DNA from: Nageia nagi
Taxonomy: Eukaryota > Pinophyta
DNA: 64,000 bases
Assembly: GCA_050084985.1 (NCBI GenBank)
Contig: JBITNC010000001.1
Span: forward strand, 57,970,001-58,034,000
Direction of reading: 5' to 3'
Each line of letters starts with the position of its first letter. Position 1 is the stretch's first letter. The notes beneath the pieces were generated by a model. That model saw nothing but the letters and a program-made list of their open reading frames with translations, did not search any database and was not told the DNA's origin. Positions 35,811-47,057 of the stretch are shown in pieces. Made by a program: the position numbers and the translations under genes.

Positions 35811-37416
35811 AAATGACTTTTCAAAAAAGGCATTAATGTGATCATACATCATAATGCTATAACATAAAGTTTTTTAAAAGGATTTCATAATCATTTTAAC
35901 TCATTTCATAGCTCTGACCTCTTTGGATCTATTGTTCTTTTTATGCCCTTGCCCCTCCTTTCCCCATGTAACTTTCCACGTCATTTCTTTCCCTTTTGCA
36001 TTATAATCCCACCCTTCATCAAGCCCTCACTACAAAAGATCACCATGTTAACTTCCAATGCTACCACAATGGCTATTGTACCATCATATAGTTATAAGAA
36101 TCTTATTTTCCCCAAATTTCTAAGATTATTACACTCTTAGATATTTCTTTAGTTGATTGCAAGAATCTGGCCTTATGTCATTGGTTTCAATGGCACATTT
36201 CTAAATGATATTCCTCTTCTCAATGCAATTTTCAACTCATTCAAGAATGAAATTCAAATGTTACAATGATAGTCCATGGGAAACCTATTTCTTTTTCTAT
36301 CAAACCCTTTGATGTACATAGGTTGATAGGTATTTCATACAAAGATGTTGAGGATCCCGTTAATACGAAGGCAACTTTGTTAAGTGACAAAGATAAAATA
36401 CATTTGGAAATAAACTATGGTATCCAGGCTGAATGTTTACTAGGTGAAAGGGTTTTTGACTTATCTAGTATTATTTTAATTATTTTGATTCCAACAATTG
36501 CTTTTATTTTTTGATGTATCTTTCACTCTTTTGTAAGTTGTTTTACTTTGAAATATTTGATGATTTAGTATATTATTTAAGGTAAATCACAATAACTTGA
36601 GAAGGGCCTCAATTTTGAAGATGTTTAGAACCCTTTCTTGAAGGCTATTATAGAGTTTTTCTAGGCAAAAATAGTTTTATAGGGTAGAGATTAGATGTTT
36701 CATTTTGGGGTTTACATTCTAAGATTTATTAAGCATAAAGATTCGATTGGTCCTCTTTCATCACAAATAAGATCAAAAATGACATTTAGACTGTGAAAAT
36801 ATCAAAATCCCAAAATGTCTACTTTTCCATCTACAATTATTTGCTTGCATTATACTATGAGGCTCTTTATTGCCTACAAAGTACCCCACCTCTAACAATT
36901 GATCATAGTTAGCTCAAATCATTGACACTTATTGCAAAGCAAGTGCAAGTCATAGAATATTCCTTTGTATTTTTAATTGGTGTGTATTTAGTATAAATTT
37001 ATAATTGTATTATGGAATTGAAGAACCTAGCTATGATGATTTATGATTAATTGAAAATTTTGTTTATCCTTAATGTAGAGAAAGGTAGCAGATTCAACCT
37101 TTCATAGATTGGTTGCAATAAGAGGAATGAACCTAAAGATTTTAGAGATTCCCAAGGGGAAATTGATTCACTCTTGGTGAGGAAATCTTCAAAAAAGCAT
37201 AGGTGAAATGCACAAGTTATCCTAGTTTCTATAGATAATTTTGCTATGGCATACCACAATCACAGCCCATCTCCTTTATTTGAAGAAAATACTCAAATTA
37301 ATGTTGATGATGATAATGAAGTTGAACAAATACCATAACACAACTCTTTTATATCAAGTATTCATACTTTCTTTGAACAACATACATTGGAAGTGAGTCT
37401 ATGAGTCTTTGATATT

Positions 37417-37940
37417 GGTGTCATTTCATAAATGATCATTAGTGTCATTTCATAGATGATCATTAGTGTCATTTCATAGATGATCATCAGTGTCATTTCA
37501 TAGATGATCATCAGTGATACTGCATTAGCAATAGTCAATGTAATATCACTGATGATTATCTATGAAATGATACTAAGGATCATATATGAAATATCATAGA
37601 TGATTGTATATGAGAAGATACTAACAATCATATGTGCGATGATATAGATGATCGTTAGTGTCTTCTCATAGATGATCATTAGTACCATCCTAAAGATGAT
37701 CGTTAGTTACTTATTATAGATGATCACTGCACTAGCAATAGTCAATGTGATATCACTAATGATTATCTATGAAATGATACTAAGGATCATCTATGAAATA
37801 TCATAGATGATTGTATATCAGAAGATACTAACAATCATATGTGTGATGACATAGATGATCGTTAGTGTCTTATCACTGATGATCATCAGTACCATCCTAA
37901 AGATGATCATTAGTTACTTATTGCAGATGATCATTGTGAT
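37417..37940. repeat. 24-bp repeat array 2 with a 207-bp higher-order duplication, inside an intron
   Basis: Four head-to-tail units of 24 bp (AGTGTCATTTCATAGATGATCA plus two bases) end at 37512. They are followed by two copies of a 207-bp block (37519-37725 and 37726-37932) that contains the same words in both orientations. The array sits between the donor GTGAGT at 37393 and the acceptor TTAATTACAG ending at 38000. Confidence 0.88.
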
Positions 37941-38427
37941 ATTATAGATAATCATTTATTCTAGTTTCTAAATATTTTTGCAATTGCTTATTAATTACAG
38001 ATGCAAATATGGTTCCAAATCTAGTTTCTCCACCATGAGTAGTGCAAGTAATACAGGCATAGCCCATTTCCATAGAATCCACATAAGTCTTGGAGCCAGA
38101 AGGTAAGCAAAGTAGTCTTAGATTAATACCTTCAAATAATATTTTATTTCTTATTATTTGTAGTGTATTATGTTATAATTAATCCAATAAATTTGAATTT
38201 TTGAATGTGTGAGGCCAAATATTTCAATTTTTCAAAAGCAACCCATTATTTTGCAAGTAGTGCTTCCACCCCCTATTTCATCAATGAGAGACCAGGTGCA
38301 AGTGCAACCAAGAGGAAAATAGATTCCATCAAATATTTTATAGAATATTTTTACTCATAGTAGAGCTACATCTACTTGAAGAGGGAGAAGAAGAAGAATA
38401 ATTAAATCAAAAGCTTTTAGCCCCTAT

Positions 38428-38811
38428 AATATTCCATTAATTAGCAACATCCCAAATTTTACTTTTTTAAATGTTAATTCAGCCACATAAAATACTTTAG
38501 GTATTTATACACTAGAAATTGATGAGGATTACCTAAAGGGAATGATAGAAGAGTGAGACACCATGCATGGTTAAGGAAAAGGGAAAGAGAGTCAACATCA
38601 AGCTACTGCAAGCTAGAAGAATATTCCATCAGTTAGCAACATCCCAAATTTTACTTTTTCAAATGTTAATTCAACCACATAAAATACTTTAGGTATTTAT
38701 ACACCAAAAATTGATGAGGATTACCTAAAGGGAATAGTAGAAGAGTGAGACACCATGCATGGTTAAGGAAAAGGGAAAGAGAGTCAACATCAAGCTGCTA
38801 CAAGCTAGAAG
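38428..38811 (+). repeat. 192-bp in-frame tandem duplication
   Basis: AATATTCCAT(T/C)A(A/G)TTAGCAA starts at 38428 and again at 38620. The copies are about 95 percent alike. The period is 64 codons, so the frame of the surrounding pseudogene is kept. Confidence 0.9.
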
Positions 38812-39754
38812 CCTCTAGATTGGGTAACACAATAGATAATGACTGGAACTATAGCCACAAAAGAAGAAGAAGATTTAGGTCCATATATTTTAGTTGATAG
38901 TTTAATTTGATCAAATATGGAGGAAACAATTAGGAATTATATTCTTCCTGATATTTTTGAGTGCAAAGATATGGGAATTTTATATAAAAGTACTATTTAA
39001 AGATATTAATACAAGGCTTGTAAACTATGAGAAGTGGGAAAATATATTTTTGGAGTTGAAAAATTCTCCAAACAAGCTTGTGGCACATTTTAAAGTAGCC
39101 ACATTAGGAAAGACAAAATTTGCTTCCCTGTATGTAAACATTGATGTCAATCATATTTTAACCAAGTTAAAAAAATTTAGATGCTGAGGTCCAAGCTTAT
39201 TACAACTCTTGGAACATTGATATGTAAAAGGTGGAAATTGCCAAAGCTGCAAAAGATGTAATGGAGGTAAGAATTTTGTAAGCAATTTAGTAGTATATGT
39301 GATGTATATTGTAACTTCATTTTCTTATTTTATTTCAATTTTGATATCTAAATATTATCTTTGCTTTATTTTCCAATCCAACTTTGATAACTTGAAAAAA
39401 CAAGTAAACAACTTAATTTTTCAAATTGAAAAGGCAAGGAAGAGCCTACTAAATGCATCTATGGCAAAGGAGAAGCTCCTTAAATATTTAAAGGATAATA
39501 ATGCACTAAACTTAATAATAAAGGAGCATAACATGGACTACCACATTATGATGAAGCAAAAAGAGAAGGAGACTCAAGCTATGGAGATACTAGAAGAGGA
39601 CAAAGGAAAAGAGTTGAGAAACTTACTTCAAACATTCGATACTACCAAAAGAAGAGTATTGATAGTAGTAGAGTTGGGTTCAACATCCCAACCTACATTT
39701 GCTGGAGATACTATTCTTGAGGATCAAAGTGAGGAGATTCAAGAGAATGTTTAA

Positions 39755-41109
39755 GACATTATTCAAAATATAGTATTTCAAATTTAAACATGAGGTGGGA
39801 ATTTGGATGTTTTAAACTTTTTTATAAAAACTTTTACACTATATTTTTAATTTTAGAAAGACATGTTGTACTTGTTTGATGTTGTGCCATTGTTGATAAG
39901 CAAGCAAGTTTTTTTGAATCATTACAATTATTGATAGACATTGAAATTTTGCATAAGTATGAGAAAAGATATATAAGTATATTTTGAATCATTGAATGTT
40001 TGCATAAATATGTTTTGAATGATAGCATTTGCAACTATGTTCAAAGTTTTAAATTATTGAAATGGTGATTTAAAATGGTATTTTTTTAATAATTTTTATA
40101 AGATATTGAATAATTTAAATGATTAGTAATGCCCATGAATCATGAAAAAAAGTATTTTTAGTATGAAAAAGTATGTTTTGAATCATTGAATGTTTGCATA
40201 AGTATGTATTTTGAAATATAGCTTTAGCATTAGCAACTATTTTCAAAGTTTATAACTATTGAAATGGTGATTTACAATGGAGGTTCTTTGAATCATTGCA
40301 CATTTGAGCAAACAATTAGAATGGTAACTTATTTTTTTAGAGAAAAATGGGTGTAATAATTCAATGTTTGGTCAAGTATTTTCTTCAAATGATAACATTT
40401 GCATGTACTATTCAAATGCAAAAGATCATTAATATTTATGTAGATGATCATTTGTGTCAAGATATAGATGATCAATAGTGTGTAATCGTCTGTGTCAAGA
40501 CACTGATTAATGATTATTTGTGTCAAGATACTAACAATCATTTGTATCTAGAATCAAGATTCAATATGCATGCATTCATCATAGAAATTAGAATAACTAG
40601 CAATAATTTAATCTAACTTAACAAATGTCAAATACAATGTCTACATAATATTGTTAAAAAACCACATTCAATTCCATCCACACACTAAAAAATCTAGAAA
40701 GTTCCTAAGAAATTATAGTATAGGTCATAGTAAAAAAATTAACTTATAGTTATAGTAGCTGCAACATGTTCATTAGAGAACTAGTTCCATTAGTGCATGC
40801 ATTTGAATCTTATGAGACATTCAAAATGTGATCTATAAAGATATCCCCATATTCTTTTTCATCTATTTAATTTACTTCCCTTCTCTTTCTCAATGATTTC
40901 CATAACGATATTTATATATCATAAGGAAATCTTTTCAACATATGATGTGAGACATAAATTTTCAAAAAAATTTCAAGATTTTTCTCCAATTTGTTTTGTA
41001 TTTTTTATTAAACATACTACAAATCACTGAAAACCCTTTCATATTCCATGGAACATAAAATAATTTTCTAATAGATTTTGTATAAATTAAAATACTCTAA
41101 CATTGAATC
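39755..41109. other. Intergenic stretch between two converging pseudogenes
   Basis: AT-rich, with a repeated phrase around TTTGAATCATTGAATGTTTGCATAA near 39985 and 40175. It contains repeat array 3. Confidence 0.5.
40425..40550. repeat. 24-bp repeat array 3 (short)
   Basis: About five degenerate units carry GATGATCATTTGTGTCAAGA and related words, sharing core and flank with arrays 1 and 2. Confidence 0.75.
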
Positions 41110-43480
41110 TCATAGCATACTGCTTGGATACAATTTTTTCCACAATCATGTTATAGAACTAGGCTCTAATGGATTCAATAATTCTTTAAACTGACCAACC
41201 ATTGTCAAGCCAAAAGTTCTAGATTGGTGAATGAAATCCTTTTTGTCTAGAATTCCTATTATCTCAACATCATTTACTTCAATAGTTCTTCCAAAATGAT
41301 TTATAATATTCTTCATATGTTTATTAAAAAATTGACTTGTATTATTGTAATCCAAAATTGGATCCCAAAAATTTAGATTCACCATAGCCATAGCTTCAAG
41401 CAAATCATCTCTATGAAATCTTTCTCTAATTTCTTTTGTTAATATATCTACAATGTTTCTCAACTTACTCCTTGATTCCTAAAAAATTCTTTCAAATTTG
41501 ATGAGCATCATAAGAACTTGCTTAAGTTCAATTTCAACATATGACACTACACCCTATCTTTCAAAACAATATAGAGAAATATTTTTTCCATTGACACTGA
41601 TACAGATTTTGTCAACAATATTGAATCTTAATTTTTTTTATAGATTTTTCACATTTGTCAATGAATTCCAATTCTCAAATAATGGATCTATAAAATTTGT
41701 TTCATACAACATGTTAATATTCCAACATACTCATTTCCTTTCACTTATGAAATCAATTATATATATATCTTTCTTGATCCATCTTGATCAATTTGTTCAT
41801 TTCATATAACATTGGTATCATTCCACATAATATTAACAATGTTTACAATTCTATCATGTGATATAATAAATCCTTGGCTCTATCAACTACTCTTCTATTT
41901 TGATAAAAAAACCTATCAAAAATTTATATTGTTCAAATACTCTTTCTGTAGGTTTAAACATTGAAATCTATCTGGTGTCCACATGTTTTAACATTCTTTT
42001 TTCATTAGATTTTCCAAGAGTAAATTGTTGGATTTCAACATTCCTTTTGGAGAATTTTGATGAAAATTAGGTCTACACTTAATCTATCAATTACTCCACT
42101 TTGGCCACACAAGTATGTGTGGTTACTATTTTGTATGCAAGGTTCAATCTATGAGCCATATAATGCATAGGAATCATATATAGAGAAATTGATATTTGAA
42201 GTTGAATACAAAGTTCATTTCTATTTCCTTGCATTACTGAAGCACTATCTACACCTACACATATTAGCTTTATTACAATTTGTATATCATACAAATTAGC
42301 AATCTCTTTCAAACTATTTACAACAAGATTGAAAATGTTTTCTAAGTTACAAGCTTCTTTCATTCTTTATATTGTTATCAAATGGAGTTGTTTAACATGT
42401 TCAATGAATGTGTAAACATGTATACATTTTCAAGATGTGTTATCTACCATACTTACCTCATCAATTGATAAAGAAATGAATCTTGATTTTTTTACACTTT
42501 CCACTAAATCTTCTCTTTCGACTAATGCAAGATATTTTGGCATTTTCTAACCACTTTGATTAGACCAATGAGAAATTGGGAGGTGTTGCACACCTACTAA
42601 ATCAAAAAATGTTTTATGATCATAAAAATCTATTATTAGCCTTCCTTGTTTCAATAGAAAAAAAAAAACTACAAACTGTAAAACTTTTTAAAACTAATAT
42701 TTTTTCTTTTGCTTTTCTATATTGCATTGTAATTATGGTGCCATTTTTATCATGAATTTATTTTTCTTCAAACATCCTCTTATATTCAATTTCATGTTTC
42801 TTATGGAAATATTTAGTCTCATCCTTTATGATTTTTTTTTTCTAATTGTTCTATCTTGATCTATTATTTTTCCATATGCCTTTCCACAATATTTTTCAAT
42901 TGTATCATATTTAAGTTGCATCTTTTGATCTCTTCCTAATTTTGATGAACAAGTATCACATTTACATTATATTGGTGAATCACCATTATTAGGAATCATG
43001 GTGACAATGAACAAAAATCATGATGACCATTCTTCCTTAAATTATCTACCAATAGACCAATGACTTTATTTTTTCCTAGGTTTCTAAGAAGCACTTCTTG
43101 CAATTTTATTTTTGTTGATTTTTTGGTTCTTTTTTAGATTCTATATTGTGAATTTCAATCAAAGTGTCAGGAGATATAGAAGTCACTTTAGGTGCAAAAT
43201 CTATGCTTTTATGGTTTAAAATAGTAACATTATCTTGCATATCATCATCAAATATTTCTTCAACTAGTTGCATATCAGGATCAATAGTGTTTGCAACAAT
43301 ATCTTCAAGTGGTGGCATATTAGGATTAATAGTATTTTAAAAAATATCTTCAAGTGGTGGCATATGAGGATCAATAGTTTTTTTAAAAATATCTTCAAGT
43401 GGAGGCTTATCAAAATCAATAGTATTTTCTAGAATATCCTTATATAGTGCCAAATCAGGATCAACTATATTTTCAACATA
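41110..43480 (-). pseudogene. hAT-like transposase (ZNF862/KIAA1586-type), decayed
   Basis: On the minus strand the middle part (42363 down to 42091) reads ICVGVDSASVMQGNRNELC, then HYMAHRLNLAYKIV. These are the catalytic-region D and the CxxHxLNLA-type block of plant hAT-derived proteins. The C-terminal part (41463 down to about 41110) reads RFHRDDLLEAMAMVNLNFWD and FGLTMVGQFKELLNPLEPSS, as in the dimerisation half of this group. The N-terminal part is a five-unit 15-residue repeat around IDPDMPPLEDI. A BED or TTF zinc finger is not clearly visible. The stretch 42400-43080 has the right spacing but is full of stops. Family-level assignment is from memory of the motifs and needs a profile search. 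Confidence 0.55.
43256..43480 (-). repeat. Five-copy 45-bp coding repeat
   Basis: ATCTTCAAGTGGTGGCATAT and variants start at 43256, 43301, 43346, 43391 and 43436, exactly 45 bases apart. On the minus strand each unit encodes a version of NTIDPDMPPLEDIF, an acidic 15-residue repeat at the start of the hAT-like frame. Confidence 0.9.
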
Positions 43481-43816
43481 CAAGTATATTCCTAAGCATA
43501 TGATGACTAAACCAAAATTAAACTATTGATGTGTAAAAGTAAAATAAGGGATTGTACAAAGTAACATGTAACTATCATGTTGTTGGATGTCAACACCTAC
43601 TTACATGTGAAATACTTTCTAATTTTTTTTTTATAGGTAGATTATCCCAATTCTTTCCCTTCAATTTTTCAATGGGTGCCATTCCTTAGATATTAGCATC
43701 TTCCATCACATACAAATGAGCTTCTAAATGTTTGACATAACATAACAATACACATTTACAATTCTTATTCCTTAAGTGATCACTGATGGTCATCTTAAAG
43801 TTGAAATACTCTACCT

Positions 43817-44290
43817 GATGAGCATTTGCAATTCCCCATAAGCAAGCATCTACAATGTTACATAGATGAGTTTCTATGATGTAGCATATATGAGCATATG
43901 TGATGTTGCACAGATGAGCATCTGTGATGTTGCATAGATGAGCATCTATGATATTGCATAGACTAGCATTTGTGTTGTTGCATAGATGAGCATTTATGAT
44001 GTTGCACAAATGAGCATTTGTGATGTTGCATACATAAGCATATTCAAACCCACATTGATGAGCATCTTCAATCCTACACTAATGAGTGTCTTCAATCCCA
44101 CACTAATGAGCATTTGCAATACCACACTAATGAGCATCTACAATATAATACTAATGAGCATATGTAATTCCACACTAACAAGCATATGCAATACCACACT
44201 GATGAGCATCTACAATATCACATCAATGAGCATTTGTAATATCACATATATGAGAGTCTATAATATCGCATAGCCAAGCATCTACAATCC
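43817..44290. repeat. 24-bp repeat array 4 (GATGAGCAT core), about 20 units in two sub-families
   Basis: The core starts every 24 bases from 43865 to 44273 with hardly a break. Units up to about 44040 follow GATGAGCATCTGTGATGTTG; later units follow AATGAGCATCTACAATACCA. Because 24 is divisible by 3, open frames appear on both strands (AHLCNITD-type on minus, LMSICNTT-type on plus). These are repeat artefacts and not genes. Confidence 0.92.
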
Positions 44291-47057
44291 CTCTCAAATA
44301 AGCATCATAGAGAATTCAAAAATTTGAGATGTTGGTATATCTCATAAACTTTATATATAGGGTATAATTAGAAATTTTGTCAACAATTTTTTTTTTCAAG
44401 GTGATTGCTTGCAAAAATATAGGAGGTAAAGGTGGCTTTTTGCACTTATCTTTATAAAAAAATTATAAAATATTGGAAAGCTAATCCATAATTACTTTTT
44501 ATCTTGAAAAATTCAGACTAAATGGTGCAATATTCAAGGTCTGGATTTTTAAAATATTTAAACATTATAAAATCTAATATTATCCTATTGTAAAATATTT
44601 TCCACTATGCATAATGTTGATAAGAATACTCTACATTCGGGATGATGTCTAAGCAATGAGGGAGAGTATGTCATGATACTCGAAATAACTCTTCTTTATT
44701 TCCTCAAATAATCTAGATTTACTTGATTTGAAAGCTTATGAACCATTATTTGTTATGTGACATTTATGATATTCCTCTATAGAGCTATGAAAGTCTAAGA
44801 ATCCTTACATTGGACTAAAACTACAAAGTATTTAGGTATAGAAAGTTGTTGAACATGTAGACTAAGGATTGATCCATTATGATATTATGAACTATATTTT
44901 TATTCAACATTTATGTATGTTTGGCACTAACATTAGGTAGGCTTTATATAGTTTAATTAAAGACCTACATTAATAGTCTATGAAGCTTGGAATAAATAGT
45001 TACAAAGGAATTTAAATCCCTTATGCGGCTTGAAGATTTTGTAAGACTATGGTACACACACCTACATTTGAATCATTAAGCCTAAACACTATAACATAAG
45101 TTATGGTATAATTTACTAAGTAATTTTCAAAGGAGGGGATTCGAATGGGGGAGAGTATACATGTCTTGAACTATCACATGGGCAGTTGATCCACCATTCC
45201 TTGCTCAATTTGAAAAACCCTATAAGGTATTGGATGTTTTATCATTTCTTGTATTAGTAATGTGATGATGGAGAAATATGGTTAGGAATGTTAATCTACA
45301 TTTTCTTCTCCTATCACCATGAGAGTTTGTTGAGGATGGTGGAATGTTGTTTAGCCTATATATTTTCCATCATTTTTGTGAGAGGGCCTTACATTGTTAT
45401 ATTAGTTTTCTTTCTCCTCTATGAATTCATGGGGTTTAAAATAGAATCCATGAGGCTTCCTCAAATAGGGGAGACTTTTCTAGAGTCATGGGTAGTTATC
45501 TATTATGGCTATTCACATGGGTGGGGAGATGAACCCCTATTTGAAGGAGCCTCCATGATTTATATTGAGTTAATTTTAGAAGTTGTACCTTGGTCTTTTG
45601 GCACAATGTTGGTGTTCATTTAAATTCTTAGACAACATGAATTTCTTCTAGCTACATGGGGGTCTAACTGGTTTCATCTCTACCTACTAGTAAATGGGGT
45701 TTTTACTTCTCATTAGTTTTACAAGATAACCATGGTTTCTACTTGCATTCATAAGTTCATTAACAAATTCATTAATGTTTCATCTTAAGAGCTCAAATTT
45801 GTAGAAATCAATAGAGATATTAGGTGTATTTTACTTTCATTCAAAGAATAATGAGAAAACTACTATTGTTTCATTTGTTTGCATAGCATATCATTTATGA
45901 AGAAATGAATATATGTATACATAAATCCTCCATTTATTTCGTTGCATCTTTCATACATTCATAAGAGTCTTTAACTGTAGAATGGTGTGAAACTACTAAA
46001 GAAACTATGACACCTTGATAACTTAACAAAGTGTTAAAATGAATAAAAAAGGTATTAAGTTATTGAATGGAAGCCTAATCTAACCTAGCCATAGATTTAG
46101 AAACATGTAACTTGGCCACACCTATAACTCAAACAAACTTGTAGTTTACTATCCAAAACTCCATTGTATTCTTTTCTATATTTTCGAAAATGAAAACTTG
46201 CATATTGTATATGTTTAATTTATTTTTCATCATCATTTGTTGTGTAAATTATATATCTAATATGGGTATAAACCCCCTTACTAAGAATATATTTCTCAAT
46301 CTTCATATATATTTTTGAGCAAAAGAAATGAACCTATAAACTAGGGTTGAAGATGAAATATTTTGATCAGGGATTCTATTGGCATCTTTTTTTCAAAGTT
46401 TCAATCTTACATATAGGAGATCATTACATAGAATTATTTCTAGACTATTGTAATTTTTGGTTAGAATATTATCTAATACATGATAGATGTTGTATAACAA
46501 TGGGTTTTTCAAGTCCCTTGATATTTAATTTTGGTGTGGAACACTTAGGCCATATGATTATAACATTGATATAATATTAAGTTGGAATATCAGATGTTGA
46601 ATATATACTTGAATCCTATTTGGTTTTTACTTGATAGTTTACTTGGATGAATATATGATTCTTTTTTAAGAATGTTAGCTTTAAGTAATTATTTTTCTAT
46701 TACTCTTCTCTATAATGAATCCAACTACAAATCTATTGAGATGCTTAGGATTTAACCTACAAATGCTAGTTTATACTTATTATTGGGATAAGAAACCTTC
46801 TATAGATACTTTATATAATGAAACCAAAATTATGAATAATATGTATGACATCAATATTTTCAATTTAATGAGTTTCAAAGTAATAATATTTTTAAAATAG
46901 GTATATATGTTCATCTAAATATATAGGGGCTTAATTCAAAAAAATATGAGTTTAAAAATCTAACTTCTTATCTTTAACTTCAAATGCATTGATATGTGCA
47001 ATTAAATGTAATTCCAACCATTGGAAATATTGGTTTTTGTGTTTATTGCTTTATGAT
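44291..47057. other. Long AT-rich stretch, no recognised gene
   Basis: A GAGGGAGAGTA followed by TGTCATGATACTCG at 44669 could be an isolated gypsy polypurine tract and LTR start, without a partner. The 111-codon plus-strand frame at 45288-45623 is hydrophobic and unlike any protein I know, as is the 75-codon frame at 46347-46574. I take both as chance openings. Confidence 0.45.

Larger units (their letters stand above)
36000..39754 (+). pseudogene. Decayed intron-containing gene of unknown family
   Basis: I do not recognise the family. Several long coding-like frames interrupted mainly by TAG, TAA or TGA follow each other on the plus strand. One carries IVHGKPISFSIKPFDVHRL (about 36268). 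Another has LEKGLNFEDV then MFHFGVYILRFIKHKDSIGP (36597-36975). A third, at about 37079-37392, is preceded by a good acceptor (TTATCCTTAATGTAG) and ends at GAA before GTGAGT. An exon with IDEDYLKGM contains an in-frame 64-codon duplication. The exon ending GATGTAATGGAG before GTAAGA at 39267 joins in frame to TCCAACTTTGATAAC at 39377, where the acceptor AG has become AA. The last 126 codons are charged and heptad-rich (NLKKQVNNLIFQIEKARK), probably a coiled coil, ending in TAA at 39754. A one-base slip in an A-run near 39170 separates two frames. Confidence 0.55.
35350..44290. mobile_element. Candidate two-gene DNA transposon with 24-bp subterminal repeat arrays
   Basis: This is inference from layout. 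A plus-strand multi-exon pseudogene and a minus-strand hAT-like transposase pseudogene converge tail to tail. Arrays of related 24-bp repeats lie outside each gene's 5' side, inside an intron of the first gene, and between the two 3' ends. Convergent gene pairs between repeat-rich ends are known from MuDR, and short direct and inverted subterminal repeats that bind transposase are known from hAT and CACTA elements. I could not find terminal inverted repeats or an 8-bp target duplication by eye, so bounds are only those of the arrays. Co-location of unrelated debris is the alternative. Confidence 0.35.

Noticed and set aside
43686-44273. Long open frames on both strands (107 and 95 codons) with regular peptides
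   Set aside because: Both are produced by the 24-bp tandem repeat, whose length is a multiple of three. No independent evidence of coding.
43817-44290. Regularly spaced repeats that could suggest a CRISPR array
   Set aside because: Units are contiguous with no unique spacers, the period is 24 bp, and the setting is a plant genome.
44669-44690. TGTCATGATACTCG after a purine tract as a gypsy 3' LTR start
   Set aside because: No partner copy and no adjacent coding remnant. It is mentioned only in the spacer entry.
45288-45623. 111-codon plus-strand hydrophobic frame, possible membrane protein
   Set aside because: The surroundings are non-coding, there is no recognisable family, and hydrophobic residues follow from T-rich sequence.
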